A DNA stretch of 50,054 bases from JBBTTE01 sp038064395 (GCA_038064395.1 JBBTTE010000005.1:1-50054), one strand, 5' to 3'; counted from the first letter of the stretch, positions 37,966 through 47,145 are shown. Notes: generated by a model from the sequence alone, not told the origin. Program-made: numbers and translations.

Positions 37966-39153
37966 ATGGGTCGAATTCGTAACTTTTTATCAGAGAATAG
38001 CCGAGTAATTGGCTGGTCAGTGCTTGGTCTGATGGGGCTTAGCGCATTGATGCTATATAGACTCGGCAGCTTAACGGCAGGCATGAGTGTCACTGAGATC
38101 AACAACAGCTGGCTGCCTGTTGGCTGGCATGGTATCTATCACCAGGCATTATACTTACCACTGAACTTGGTACGCTCAGTTGATTTTGTGGTCTTCACAG
38201 ATCACGGTGCGTTCCTTAGTCGGTTACCGAACGCCTTCTTCGGCGGTTTAGCGGTTATAAGCTTCGCTTGTCTGATTAAGTTATGGCATGGCACACGAAC
38301 AGCTGTCATGGCGACACTGTTATTCGCCACTAGCGCATGGGTACTACACGCCAGTCGACTGGCTAGCTTTGATGTTTTGTACCTTTGGGCATTGCCGACG
38401 CTGATTTTGATAAATGTTTTGCTGCATAAGTATTCCCAGAAGGCACTAGTCTGGTACGGCAGCCTGTTCATTTGGGGCTTGATGCTTTATGTTCCTGGAC
38501 TTGTTTGGTTGATTGGGCTAAGTGTCTATCTGCAACGAGCAAATATTGCTGTCGCCTGGAAGCACTTTGGTTCGTTTGCAGGGCGGTTTGCTAGCATCGG
38601 ACTGGTCGTTATTTGGCTACCTCTACTGATCTTTGACTTCATTAAGTTCGGAGGGCTCGTCACTTGGCTAGGATTACCGAATCATTTTGCTGAGCCCATT
38701 ACCATCATTAAGCAATTTGTGGCCGTGCCAATTCATTTGTTCATAAGAGGCCCACGTTACCCCGAGATGTGGCTTGACGCCGCGCCGATACTAGACATCT
38801 TCAGTCTAGCGATGTGTATTATCGGCATATACTTCTACGCTAAGCATCCTAAGGCATATCGAGCCCGCTTATTAGGTAGTTTCGCAGTTATAGGCGTCTT
38901 GTTAGTTGGTTTGGCTGGGCCAGTTGGCCTTAGCCTACTTGTGCCGTTGTTGTATATCCTTATTGCCACCGGCATCGCTTATCTGTTACATGATTGGCTC
39001 AAGGTATTCCCTAGCAACCCTTTGGCCAGGGGTCTGGGGTTGGGCTTAATAAGCCTGGCTATTGGGCTGAGCTGCATCTATAACTTACGATCTTACTTCA
39101 TAGCTTGGCCTCATAATCCAACGACCCAAGTCGTCTTTCAATACCGTCGATAG
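37966..39153 (+). CDS. Multi-pass membrane protein, GT-C/PMT-like glycosyltransferase
   Basis: The 395-aa protein has about ten or eleven hydrophobic helices. The stretch LSRLPNAFFGGLAVISFACLIKLW, then ATLLFATSAWVLHASRLASFDVLYLW, matches the RLPSALFG....LLALSPW..HFSR pattern of family-39/ArnT-like GT-C enzymes. The first loop (SVTEINNSWLP) has an acidic residue where the catalytic Asp usually lies. It would transfer sugar from a lipid-linked donor outside the membrane. A TATAAT box (37950-37955) ends 10 nt before the ATG. Its place between dnaB and ybaB appears incidental. Confidence 0.65.
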   Translation: MGRIRNFLSENSRVIGWSVLGLMGLSALMLYRLGSLTAGMSVTEINNSWLPVGWHGIYHQALYLPLNLVRSVDFVVFTDHGAFLSRLPNAFFGGLAVISFACLIKLWHGTRTAVMATLLFATSAWVLHASRLASFDVLYLWALPTLILINVLLHKYSQKALVWYGSLFIWGLMLYVPGLVWLIGLSVYLQRANIAVAWKHFGSFAGRFASIGLVVIWLPLLIFDFIKFGGLVTWLGLPNHFAEPITIIKQFVAVPIHLFIRGPRYPEMWLDAAPILDIFSLAMCIIGIYFYAKHPKAYRARLLGSFAVIGVLLVGLAGPVGLSLLVPLLYILIATGIAYLLHDWLKVFPSNPLARGLGLGLISLAIGLSCIYNLRSYFIAWPHNPTTQVVFQYRR

Positions 39154-39191
39154 CACTGCTATACTATAAGTTAGACTAAGAGGGAGAAATT

Positions 39192-39485
39192 ATGGGACGA
39201 TTTGACCAAGCAAAGATGTTGATGAAGGTTAAGAAGATTCAGAGCGAACTGCAAAAAATGGTAATCAAGGTAGAGAAGGGTGACGGTGCAGTAGTTGTTG
39301 AGATCACCGGCGAACAGAAGATTAAGAAGATAAACATTGATCCAGAATACGTAGACCTAGATGATATTGGGCAATTAGAGCGCTGGATCGAAGATGCAGT
39401 CAAGGAAGCGATTGGCGAGAGTCAGAAGATTGCCGCCGAGAAGATGCAGCCAATGATGGGCGCTCTGGGCAGCCTAGGACTCTAA
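39192..39485 (+). CDS. YbaB/EbfC nucleoid-associated protein
   Basis: The 97-aa protein has the family pattern: K.IQSELQKM, VVVEITGEQKIKKINIDPEYV, LERWIEDAVKEAI and a C-terminal Met/Gly-rich tail. It binds DNA as a dimer. A GGGAG Shine-Dalgarno site and a TATACT box (about 39162) lie upstream. Its place next to recR is conserved in many bacteria and supports the call. Confidence 0.93.
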   Translation: MGRFDQAKMLMKVKKIQSELQKMVIKVEKGDGAVVVEITGEQKIKKINIDPEYVDLDDIGQLERWIEDAVKEAIGESQKIAAEKMQPMMGALGSLGL

Positions 39486-39498
39486 GGTAAGCTTACCG

Positions 39499-40104
39499 AT
39501 GCAGATATTGCCGCCGGCTTTGAGTGATTTGATTGAGGCTTTTGGGCTGCTGCCTGGTGTCGGGCCACGAACGGCCGAACGCTATGCGTACTACCTGTTG
39601 AGGCAGTCAGGAGACTCGCCTCAGAAGTTAGCGGCTGCCTTGCAAGCGCTCAGCGGTGGTATCGGCTATTGCGCCAAGACCTTTGCCTTAGTGCCTGCAG
39701 GACAAGAACTAGCCGATCTATATACTGATCCAAGACGAGACAAGACGACCGTAGCAGTTGTTGCGGAGCCATTTGATCTAGTGGCTCTAGAGAAGACTGG
39801 TCAGTTCAAGGGAACATATCATGTCTTGGGCGGTCTCGTATCACCTATAGATAACATTGGTCCCGATCAACTTCACATTGCCGAGCTAGTTAAGCGTATT
39901 GAAGACGACAAGGTCAAAGAGCTTATTCTAGCCACTAACGCCAGTGTAGAAGGCGAATCAACCGCTCTATACATTAGACACCAGATCGGCGATCGTAAGA
40001 TTAAGATAACTCGCTTGGCGAGAGGACTATCTGCTGGCGTCGATCTGGAGTATGCTGATCAGATAACTCTAGGACGCGCCCTAGAAGATCGGCAAACTAT
40101 TTAG
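39499..40104 (+). CDS. recR: Recombination mediator RecR with a degenerate zinc finger
   Basis: The 201-aa protein has the expected length. The helix-hairpin-helix is FGLLPGVGPRTAERYAYYLL (15-34). The Toprim domain has VAVVAEPFDLVALEKTGQFKGTYHVLGG and EGESTALYI. The C4 zinc finger normally at 55-75 (CxxC...CxxC) is reduced to a single Cys58 (GIGYCAKTFALVPAGQELADLYTDPRRDK), although the following DPRRD is kept. It acts with RecO/RecF to load RecA on gapped DNA. It follows ybaB by 13 nt. Confidence 0.95.
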   Translation: MQILPPALSDLIEAFGLLPGVGPRTAERYAYYLLRQSGDSPQKLAAALQALSGGIGYCAKTFALVPAGQELADLYTDPRRDKTTVAVVAEPFDLVALEKTGQFKGTYHVLGGLVSPIDNIGPDQLHIAELVKRIEDDKVKELILATNASVEGESTALYIRHQIGDRKIKITRLARGLSAGVDLEYADQITLGRALEDRQTI

Positions 40105-40117
40105 TAAGGTGGACCCT

Positions 40118-41122
40118 ATGTACGACCAAGCGAATCAAATCAAAGAAATAATCGATGCTGCAAGCAAGATCGTTATCGTTCAGGCAGACAACCCTGACGC
40201 CGACAGTCTAGGCAGCGCACTTGCAATGGAGCACATACTTGGTGACCTCGGCAAAGAACCGTACCTGTACTGTGCGGTCGATATGCCTGGCTATTTGCGC
40301 TATATGGACGGTTGGGATCGCATTCAGAAAGACCTGCCACAGAAGTTCGATGCCAGTATAATTGTTGACGCCTCAACAATGACACTATTAGATCGACTGA
40401 CTAAGTCAGGCCAGCAAGGCTGGCTAGCCAGTAAGCCGTGCGTAGTCTTGGATCATCATCAGACAGTCGAGAACATCGTGCCTTTTGCAAAAGTGATGAT
40501 TAACGATCACAAGCGGGCATCCACTGGTGAACTGATTCACATTATTGCCAAGCAGCTTGGCTGGCCTTTGTCAGTCCAAGCACAGGAGTTAATAGCTATC
40601 TCGATACTTGGTGATACACAAGGGCTCAGTAATCAACTAGCGTCAGCTGAAACTTACCGCGTCATGGCCGACATGATAGAAGCGGGCGTTGATCGTCCCA
40701 AACTAGAGGAGATGCGCAGGGAACTGAGTAAGATGCCGCCAGAGATATTTAAGTATAAGTCTAAGCTTATAGCCCACACCAAGTTCGATGCAGACGGACG
40801 ATTAGCTACCGTTGTAGTCCCGCAACTGGAGATTAATCAGTACAGTCCATTGTATAATCCTGCGCCACTAGTACAGAATGATATGCTCCAGACCACAGGA
40901 GTCGAAGTGGCTATAGTATTCAAGCGCTATGATGACGGTAAGGTCACTGCTGCTATTAGATGTAATCCTACTGCTGGTGTCGCAGCCGCTATTGCTGAAC
41001 ATTTCGGCGGTGGTGGTCATGCCTTCGCTAGCGGCTTCAAGATTGAGTCAGTTAAGGACTTCGACGCCAAGCGTGAAGAATGCATCGCCTACGCCACGGA
41101 CCTTCTCGACAAAACGACCTAA
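40118..41122 (+). CDS. DHH-family phosphoesterase (NrnA-like nanoRNase/pAp phosphatase)
   Basis: The protein has 334 aa from the ATG at 40118 (AAGGTGG just upstream); the GTG at 40109 is within that site. The DHH domain has NPDADSLGSALA, VDAST and VLDHHQ. The DHHA1 domain ends with the substrate motif EHFGGGGHAFASGF. Family members degrade 2-5-nt RNAs and 3'-phosphoadenosine phosphate, or cyclic-di-nucleotide products, with Mn. The usual DHxxxDGDA motif is modified to NPDADSLG. It follows recR by 13 nt, probably in one operon. Confidence 0.87.
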   Translation: MYDQANQIKEIIDAASKIVIVQADNPDADSLGSALAMEHILGDLGKEPYLYCAVDMPGYLRYMDGWDRIQKDLPQKFDASIIVDASTMTLLDRLTKSGQQGWLASKPCVVLDHHQTVENIVPFAKVMINDHKRASTGELIHIIAKQLGWPLSVQAQELIAISILGDTQGLSNQLASAETYRVMADMIEAGVDRPKLEEMRRELSKMPPEIFKYKSKLIAHTKFDADGRLATVVVPQLEINQYSPLYNPAPLVQNDMLQTTGVEVAIVFKRYDDGKVTAAIRCNPTAGVAAAIAEHFGGGGHAFASGFKIESVKDFDAKREECIAYATDLLDKTT

Positions 41123-41153
41123 TGAACGCTCAAGATAGGCTACAATAATAGCA

Positions 41154-42572
41154 ATGAAGTTGCATAACACTCTTAGCCGCGAAGTAGAGAAGTTCGAGCC
41201 TATTGATGCCCGACTAGTGCGCATTTACTCTTGTGGACCGACTGTCTATGACCACATCCATATTGGTAACCTGAGTTCATTTATCTTTGCCGATACCCTT
41301 AGACGGGTTGTAATGGCCTCTGGCTACAAGGTGAAGCATGTCATGAACTTCACAGACGTCGATGACAAGACGATCAGGCGCAGCCAAGAGAAATACGCCG
41401 ATTTGGCGCCTATTGAAGTTCTAATGAAGCTCACGTCAGAGTATAGTGGGGTATTCCTGGATGATATGAAGGCCGTTGGCAACAATGTTGACGCCATAGA
41501 CTTCGTCAAGGCTACGGACAGCATAGACAGCATGAGAACACTTATCAAGGAGCTGCATGAGGCTGGCTTCGCCTATGTCGCCGATGATGGCATTTACTTC
41601 TCGATTGATAAGTATCGCAAAAGCGGCAAGAAGTACGGGCAACTAACCGAAATAACAGCTAGCTCTACTAGCGAAGCCCGTATCCAGAATGACGAGTATG
41701 ATAAGGAATCTGTTCATGACTTCGCTCTTTGGAAGAAGCAGAAGACTAATGAGCCGGCTTGGCCTTTCGAACTAGATGGACAAGACTTGGCTGGTCGACC
41801 TGGATGGCACATCGAATGTTCGGCTATGAGCAGCGGTGCTCTAGGGCAACCCTTTGATATTCATACTGGTGGCGTCGACCTGATGTTCCCGCATCACGAG
41901 AATGAAATTGCCCAGAGTACAGCCACAAAAGACGACCCCACCTACGCCAAGTACTTTGCCCACAATGAACATCTGCTGATAGATGGCAACAAGATGAGTA
42001 AGTCGCTGGATAACTTCTACACCCTCGAGGACATACGTCAGAAGGGTTTTGATCCGCTAGCTTTCCGTCTACTCGTCTTACAGGCACATTATCGTAAGCA
42101 GGCTCATTTCACCTGGGATAATCTTGAGGCGGCTCAGAACCGACTGTTTAATCTGTACACCTTTGCCGATCTGAAGCATCAGCCGAATGCTATGTCAGAT
42201 GTGATTGAAGAGCAGGCTTACGAAGGTTATGAAAAGTTTATAGATGGTCAAATAACAGACCTTGGCAACGATTTGGACACACCTATAGCTCTGAGCTCAC
42301 TAAGCACATATACCAGACATATTGCGTCCAAAGGCTATAGACAGGGCATCCAAGCCTTCCTAGAGGCTCTTGATCGGCTTTATGGGCTCGAGCTGTCAAC
42401 TAGGCCAGATATTACCGATGAGCAGAAGCAAGTTATAGCAGAACGCGACAAGGCAAAGTCTGATGGTGATTGGCAAAAGTCTGACGAGCTCCGAGATCAG
42501 CTAACAGATCAAGGTATCGGCTTGCGCGATACTTCCAAAGGGGCTATTTGGTCCCGGCTACGTACTCGTTGA
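41154..42572 (+). CDS. cysS: Cysteinyl-tRNA synthetase
   Basis: The 472-aa class I synthetase has the HIGH-type motif HIHIGN and KMSKS in IDGNKMSKSLDNF. Zinc ligands are all present: Cys in YSCGPTVYDH, Cys in GWHIECSAM, His in FPHHENE with the adjacent Glu. The C-terminal DALR-like anticodon-binding domain and SDELRDQL tail are normal. A TACAAT box (41141-41146) ends 7 nt before the ATG, so the mRNA is probably leaderless. The stop (TGA) lies 29 nt inside the convergent AI-2E-family gene. Confidence 0.97.
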   Translation: MKLHNTLSREVEKFEPIDARLVRIYSCGPTVYDHIHIGNLSSFIFADTLRRVVMASGYKVKHVMNFTDVDDKTIRRSQEKYADLAPIEVLMKLTSEYSGVFLDDMKAVGNNVDAIDFVKATDSIDSMRTLIKELHEAGFAYVADDGIYFSIDKYRKSGKKYGQLTEITASSTSEARIQNDEYDKESVHDFALWKKQKTNEPAWPFELDGQDLAGRPGWHIECSAMSSGALGQPFDIHTGGVDLMFPHHENEIAQSTATKDDPTYAKYFAHNEHLLIDGNKMSKSLDNFYTLEDIRQKGFDPLAFRLLVLQAHYRKQAHFTWDNLEAAQNRLFNLYTFADLKHQPNAMSDVIEEQAYEGYEKFIDGQITDLGNDLDTPIALSSLSTYTRHIASKGYRQGIQAFLEALDRLYGLELSTRPDITDEQKQVIAERDKAKSDGDWQKSDELRDQLTDQGIGLRDTSKGAIWSRLRTR

Positions 42573-43671
42573 AGTCGGGTGTGTCTATAATGTCTTTGGT
42601 TCTTAGGTATTCCAGAACCGCAATTCTCAAGCAACCGGCCACTGGAATCGCAACTAGCGCCCCGAATAGCCCGCCGAAGCTAACACCGACAACTACCGAA
42701 ATGAACACTAGCAGAGGGGACATATTAGTCGAGTTAGCCTGAATCTTGGGCTGAACGAAGTAGTTTTCAATCTGTTGGTACAGGATGTAATAGGCAAGAA
42801 TTATGACAGCTGCACCCAATGAGCTGAATAGCGCCACCGTTGTGACAATTATAGCCCCGATTGTATGGCCAACCATCGGTATCAGCCCGCATATGAAGAT
42901 AATCACCAGAAGTGCCACGGGATAACTTATGTGAAGTATTAACACGGCTGGCATGATCAGTACGGCTGCGATAGCTGCTAAGACCACCTGACCATTAATA
43001 TAGCCCTTAATAACCTTGTACATTTCAGTGGCTAACCGATCAGCCGTTCTGTGATGTTTATCGGGCACAACTTCTCTCGAGAAGGCTATCCAGCGTGGTC
43101 CTTCAACCAGCATCATGAACGTCAACACTAAGATGGTAAGTAAGGAGAAGACACTGCTACCAACTCTCTGAGCCGTAGAAAAGGCTGATCCGCCAACGTG
43201 CTTCAGACGTTCTGATAGCTGAGCTGAGAAAGCATCGACTTGCTTCTGGAGATGGTGCTCTCTGATGAACCTACCAGTCTGGCTGTTCTGACTTCTGAAG
43301 TCGCTAACTAGACTTGGAGCGGCAGTTACGAAGTTTCCAGTCTGCTTAATAAGCGGAGGAGCGATGCTTGCGATGAACCCGCCGAGCAACACAATAACTA
43401 TGAGGAAAGACACAGTAGTTGCCATAGATCTGCTGCCACGGCTGCTACCAGGTAAGTTCTCACCTAGCCACTGTACTGGACTGTTTAGAGCAAGCGCCAG
43501 GAAGAAAGCTGTGAAGATAAGTAGCAAAGCGTGTGAGGCCTTACGAACAGACAGTATTAATACAATGGTCGCAATTGACATCAGCGCCAGACGAATGAAT
43601 GTACCTGTGCTTACGCTTACGTTGACCTCTTGTGTTGTTTTCAAACCGTTACCCCTCCGGAATTTGATCAT
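42544..43671 (-). CDS. AI-2E/PerM-family membrane protein
   Basis: The 375-aa protein has about eight helices and the family's late signature region: GYINGQVVLAAIAAVLIM, FICGLIPMVGHTIGAIIVTTVALF, YYILYQQIENYFVQPKIQAN and LLVFISVVVGVSFGGLFGALVAIPVAG. Substrates differ within the family (autoinducer-2 export, Na+/H+ antiport), so none is assigned. It has its own promoter inside the 3' end of the upstream GT4 gene, ending 7 nt from its ATG. Its 3' end overlaps cysS by 29 nt, antisense. Confidence 0.9.
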   Translation of the reverse strand: MIKFRRGNGLKTTQEVNVSVSTGTFIRLALMSIATIVLILSVRKASHALLLIFTAFFLALALNSPVQWLGENLPGSSRGSRSMATTVSFLIVIVLLGGFIASIAPPLIKQTGNFVTAAPSLVSDFRSQNSQTGRFIREHHLQKQVDAFSAQLSERLKHVGGSAFSTAQRVGSSVFSLLTILVLTFMMLVEGPRWIAFSREVVPDKHHRTADRLATEMYKVIKGYINGQVVLAAIAAVLIMPAVLILHISYPVALLVIIFICGLIPMVGHTIGAIIVTTVALFSSLGAAVIILAYYILYQQIENYFVQPKIQANSTNMSPLLVFISVVVGVSFGGLFGALVAIPVAGCLRIAVLEYLRTKDIIDTPDFNEYVAGTK

Positions 43672-43678
43672 GCTTGGT

Positions 43679-43707
43679 ATTATCTATAACTTAGGTCTTT
43701 TGCGCAA
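43679..43707 (-). promoter_or_regulatory. Leaderless-type promoter of the AI-2E-family gene
   Basis: Read on the minus strand: TTGCGC (43702-43707), 17 nt, then GATAAT (43679-43684), ending 7 nt before the ATG at 43671. It lies in the last codons and stop of the GT4 gene. Confidence 0.65.
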
Positions 43708-44841
43708 TGCCTCACGATAAATCTCAACGAGCTTGCTACCGACTTTGTTAACATCAAAGTCAGCAGTGTAGCGGGCGCCCCATTGACTCATTGCTTGGTG
43801 TTTGGTCGCATCATTAAGATACAGTGCTAGTTTGTCGGCCAGAGCCAACTTATCCTTAGGCGCGAACAACAAATCAGGTTGCTCGTGCATAACAGATCTA
43901 TAGCCTGCATTATCACCAGCCAGAACTACGGAGTTGCCGCTTGCCATAGCTTCGAGAAGCACTATACCGAAACTTTCGCCACCACTGCTGGGAAATGCAC
44001 TAATATTAGCTGCGGCATAGTAATGTGGCTTATCTACTTCGCTAACGAAGCCAGTGAATTCAACAATGTCATTTAAGCCGCGCTCGTCAACGAACCTTTT
44101 GAGATTATGCAGAAGTGGGCCCTTGCCACAGATGACGACTCGAAAGGCCGGTAAATTCTCATGATTATTAACAAGCTCAGACACTGCTTCAAGTAATAGG
44201 TGACAGCCTTTGCGCGGCACTAGACGCCCCAAGAATAGAATTGTCAGAGTTGAGTCGTTGTACTTGACCAAGGGCTTTGCCAGACGGAAACGCTCGTAGT
44301 CTATTACGTTAGGTAAAACCGATGATTCAACCCCGAACTTGTCTCTAGCAAACACTTGAGCGGCCGGCGAGACGCTTAACATCTTGTCGAAACGCCTGAG
44401 AGAACGTCGACTCCATCTGCCAAGTAGCTGAGTCCCAAGACTGATTAGGTAAGAATTTGGCAGAATATGAAACGTACCGACAACAGCCGTCTGTGCAGAT
44501 GCCTCTTGAACCAAGCGGCCTGCCATAAACGGGCTGTAGGGGGTTTGAACATGCAAAACGTCGAGCTGATGCTCGGCTAAGAAATTTCGTAGTTTTTTAC
44601 GGCTTGTAGGTAAAGGAACTGTTAGGTAATTGCCGTTGGATTTAACGCTGATGTTACGACTCAAGCTGTGAACACCCTCAATATCAGTGCGCGAAGTTTG
44701 GCCAGCCAGGTACAGTACTTCGTGACCCTGATCTCGTAACCACTCACCCATTGCCAAAACGTATTGCTGAACACCGTCAGGACTATCCAGACCGTCGTCA
44801 AGGACGAGGCCCACTCTTAGTTTGCTAGCGTCGTCCGACAT
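43684..44841 (-). CDS. Family 4 glycosyltransferase (second of a pair)
   Basis: The protein has 385 aa from the ATG at 44841 (SDDASKLRVGLVLDD). The frame is open further upstream, but that stretch lies within the preceding gene and looks non-coding. GT-B fold: N-domain with DSPDGVQQYVLAMGEWLRD and LDVLHVQTPYSPF; C-domain ILFLGRLVPRKGCHLLLEAV and SSGGESFGIVLLEAMASGNSVV (E-x7-E). It resembles PimA/PimB-like mannosyltransferases on lipid acceptors. It overlaps the previous GT4 gene by 17 nt and is clearly a divergent duplicate of it, so two consecutive sugar additions are likely. Confidence 0.88.
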   Translation of the reverse strand: MSDDASKLRVGLVLDDGLDSPDGVQQYVLAMGEWLRDQGHEVLYLAGQTSRTDIEGVHSLSRNISVKSNGNYLTVPLPTSRKKLRNFLAEHQLDVLHVQTPYSPFMAGRLVQEASAQTAVVGTFHILPNSYLISLGTQLLGRWSRRSLRRFDKMLSVSPAAQVFARDKFGVESSVLPNVIDYERFRLAKPLVKYNDSTLTILFLGRLVPRKGCHLLLEAVSELVNNHENLPAFRVVICGKGPLLHNLKRFVDERGLNDIVEFTGFVSEVDKPHYYAAANISAFPSSGGESFGIVLLEAMASGNSVVLAGDNAGYRSVMHEQPDLLFAPKDKLALADKLALYLNDATKHQAMSQWGARYTADFDVNKVGSKLVEIYREALRKRPKL

Positions 44842-45958
44842 GGTCTTTGACCGCCTCTTGATAGAGCTCTTCGTATTGATCAACGATATTAGGGTAGCTG
44901 AACTGCTGGACGTAATCGTGTGCCCATTTCTGCCACAGATCACGCAGTTTTGCCTCGTTAGCAAGTAGTTCTAAGCGACGACCGAACTCCTCAATATCAT
45001 GAGGATTAACGATTGAGATCGAGCCGAGGTCTTTCATAAGGTCAGAGTAGCCTGAGTTGTTGCCAGCCAGGCATACAGTACCTGTAGCCATAGCCTCTAG
45101 AAGTACAATCCCGAAGCTTTCGCCATATACAGCAGGTGAGCAGAATATAGCTGCCTTGGCGAGTAAATCTAGCTTGTCCTCCTCGCTTACATAGCCCAAG
45201 AAGCTGACGTTCTTGAGATGTAAATCTTCGGCTAGCAGCTCTAGCTTCTCACGGTCAGGGCCGTCGCCAGCAATTATTAGCCTGGCTTCTGGGTTGTCCT
45301 GTTCGAACAGTTGGTAAGCTTGCAGAAGGTATTTAACCCCTTTGCGCCGTTCAAGCCTGCCGATATATAGAACCGTCTTGTCGCTGTCAGATGTCTTAGG
45401 CTTGCGATGCTTACTGTACTTATCCAGATTGATCCCGTTAGGAATAATCGTGATAGATTGACTGGTTAGACTGGCCGCATATTCGGCTCCTGAGTCTGAT
45501 ACGGCCGTCAGAACGTGCAGATACTTCATTACAGATTTCAGGTATGGCGTCACAACCTTAATGACGCTACGGCTCATCATTGTCTCAGGTATCTTAGCGT
45601 GGAAAGTCGCAATATTAACACTTGTCGACCTCTGTAAAAGCTGGCGACTCAACAGAGGTACCCATGGCTCGTGGAAGTGCAATACGTCGAACTTCTCGGC
45701 CTCTAGAATTTCGTCTATCTCCTCTGCGTCAACAGTACTAGAGACTTGGCCAGTAGTCTGAGTTGGTGATCGGAAGTCAGTCGAACTACCTATGAAGATC
45801 ATGTCAGGATCATCGATATGCTCACCACCGCGAGGCTTGGGAGTTATGATCTTAACCGTGTGACCACGTTCTACAAGGCCAGCTTGGAGAGCTAGAACGA
45901 CTTCTAGCACGCCGCCGTGCTTATTAATGGTATACGGGCAAACTAAGCCTATTTTCAT
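44825..45958 (-). CDS. Family 4 glycosyltransferase, PimA-like
   Basis: The 377-aa GT-B protein has N-terminal KIGLVCPYTINKHGGVLEVVLAL and FDVLHFHEPWVPLLSRQLL, close to phosphatidyl-inositol mannosyltransferase PimA of Actinobacteria. The C-domain has VLYIGRLERRKGVKYLLQAY and SPAVYGESFGIVLLEAMATGT. It probably adds the first sugar to a membrane lipid at the cytoplasmic face. It precedes and overlaps a paralogous GT4 and follows an alpha/beta hydrolase by 15 nt. Together they look like a glycolipid or lipoglycan operon. Acceptor identity is inferred. Confidence 0.9.
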   Translation of the reverse strand: MKIGLVCPYTINKHGGVLEVVLALQAGLVERGHTVKIITPKPRGGEHIDDPDMIFIGSSTDFRSPTQTTGQVSSTVDAEEIDEILEAEKFDVLHFHEPWVPLLSRQLLQRSTSVNIATFHAKIPETMMSRSVIKVVTPYLKSVMKYLHVLTAVSDSGAEYAASLTSQSITIIPNGINLDKYSKHRKPKTSDSDKTVLYIGRLERRKGVKYLLQAYQLFEQDNPEARLIIAGDGPDREKLELLAEDLHLKNVSFLGYVSEEDKLDLLAKAAIFCSPAVYGESFGIVLLEAMATGTVCLAGNNSGYSDLMKDLGSISIVNPHDIEEFGRRLELLANEAKLRDLWQKWAHDYVQQFSYPNIVDQYEELYQEAVKDHVGRR

Positions 45959-45973
45959 CTTAGTTCAAGTATA

Positions 45974-46921
45974 TCATTTAGGTAGTCTGGTGACGGCACG
46001 ACGTAGTCTTGGCGGAATGAACGGCGCGGCGTCTTTTTCGTCGGCCATGACGCTCGGCGCATGTGTGCCTAGTGCAATTTCGGCACTGTTGAAGCCGTTG
46101 AACACAACCCTGAGGTGTTGCTCAACAAGGTGATTGTCGAAGAAATGATCAGCCTTAACGGCGACATGCCAGACAGGCAAGTCCACTCGCACCTTACAAT
46201 TATCGAAAGTCAGGAACTGCACACTAGTGTAAGCCCATGTCCGTACGTCATTGTCGTGCCACAGTCGAACTTCAACGTCCTTGAGGCGCTCCAAATCTTC
46301 AGCATCTGTAGCTTGAGCAAACTTGTGCTTAGCATTATGTGTCCGACCGTAGAAGTTTCGCAGTATGAAAGGATGTAGCACGACATACCTGAAGAATAAC
46401 GACGGCAACTTCATGGATACAACCTTAGAAGCTGTGAGGTAGCCATAGTAACGGGGCTTACTGAAGGTGAAGTCATCCTTGTGGGCAAATCCGACCATGC
46501 TGACAAGCAGCGTAACCTTCTTGGTTAGTTCAGGATACCTCTGAAGCATACGAGTAGTAACCACGAAGCCGAAGCTCATAGCTACGATCATGACCCGCTT
46601 ACGCTGGTAGCGCAGCTTAATGAAGGCCGCCAAGTAATCAGCGAGGTTATCAATAGTCGGCTTCTTGCCAATCTTGTAGAAGCTGTCCATGCCGCCGAAC
46701 CCAGGTAGATCAGGCACCGTCACAGCCCCGTAACGGTTCAAGACTTGTGTCAATCCCCACCAACGCTCGAGACTCGAATGGTGCCCATATATGAAGAGAA
46801 TCTCTCGATCGCCAGCCTGCTTGGTCTTAGGCGACGGTACGCGCATCATACGACCTTCAAGGCCGTTGATGTTCAGCGGCACTATATAGTCTGCGGGGTT
46901 TTTGGAGGCTTTTCTAGACAT
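45974..46921 (-). CDS. Alpha/beta-hydrolase-fold protein
   Basis: The protein has 315 aa. The oxyanion/strand region is EILFIYGHHSSLERWWGL, then VTVPDLPGFGG. The nucleophile elbow is degenerate AMSFGF (Ser in a G/AxSxG context). The late catalytic His lies in VKADHFFDNHL. No signal peptide is visible. The substrate is unknown; lipids or lipid-linked sugars are plausible because it opens an operon with two GT4 enzymes and a permease. The basic C-terminus (PPRLRRAVTRLPK) could bind membranes. Its promoter is at 46946-46974. Confidence 0.82.
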   Translation of the reverse strand: MSRKASKNPADYIVPLNINGLEGRMMRVPSPKTKQAGDREILFIYGHHSSLERWWGLTQVLNRYGAVTVPDLPGFGGMDSFYKIGKKPTIDNLADYLAAFIKLRYQRKRVMIVAMSFGFVVTTRMLQRYPELTKKVTLLVSMVGFAHKDDFTFSKPRYYGYLTASKVVSMKLPSLFFRYVVLHPFILRNFYGRTHNAKHKFAQATDAEDLERLKDVEVRLWHDNDVRTWAYTSVQFLTFDNCKVRVDLPVWHVAVKADHFFDNHLVEQHLRVVFNGFNSAEIALGTHAPSVMADEKDAAPFIPPRLRRAVTRLPK

Positions 46922-46945
46922 AATAGGTAGTAAGGATTTAGCGCT

Positions 46946-46974
46946 ACTGTAGCAGGTAGCCTCTGTTACGTCAA
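46946..46974 (-). promoter_or_regulatory. Promoter of the hydrolase-GT4-GT4 operon
   Basis: Read on the minus strand: TTGACG (46969-46974), 17 nt, then TACAGT (46946-46951), leaving a leader of about 17 nt to the ATG at 46921. Confidence 0.65.
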
Positions 46975-46996
46975 ATTCTTAACACCTATATCACGG

Positions 46997-47025
46997 TTGT
47001 GCAAAGTGGCTATTTACGCTAAAAT
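46997..47025 (+). promoter_or_regulatory. tRNA-Gln promoter
   Basis: TTGTGC (46997-47002), a 17-nt spacer, then TAAAAT (47020-47025), 13 nt before the mature tRNA 5' end. Confidence 0.7.
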
Positions 47026-47038
47026 TCAATCTGTTCAA

Positions 47039-47113
47039 TGGGGCGTGGCCAAGTGGTAAGGCACCAGTTTTTGGTACTGGCATTCGGGGGTTCGAATCCC
47101 TCCGCCCCAGCCA
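47039..47113 (+). tRNA. tRNA-Gln (TTG), CCA encoded
   Basis: Acceptor TGGGGCG/CGCCCCA, discriminator G and encoded CCA. The anticodon stem CCAGT/ACTGG has loop TTTTGGT, giving TTG. The T loop is TTCGAAT. Confidence 0.95.
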
Positions 47114-47117
47114 TTCA

Positions 47118-47145
47118 TTGACATTATTCAGGGATAAGTTAGTAT
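47118..47145 (+). promoter_or_regulatory. Promoter of the attenuated leader before the gene at 47290
   Basis: TTGACA (47118-47123), a 16-nt spacer, then TAGTAT (47140-47145); AGTATT or GTATTT at 17-18 nt are alternatives. The predicted start falls on or next to the ATG of a 21-codon leader ORF (47152). Confidence 0.6.

Noticed and set aside
44842..44964. 41-residue N-terminal extension of the second GT4
   Set aside because: It lies entirely within the 3' coding part of the preceding GT4 gene, and the family alignment begins near 44841.
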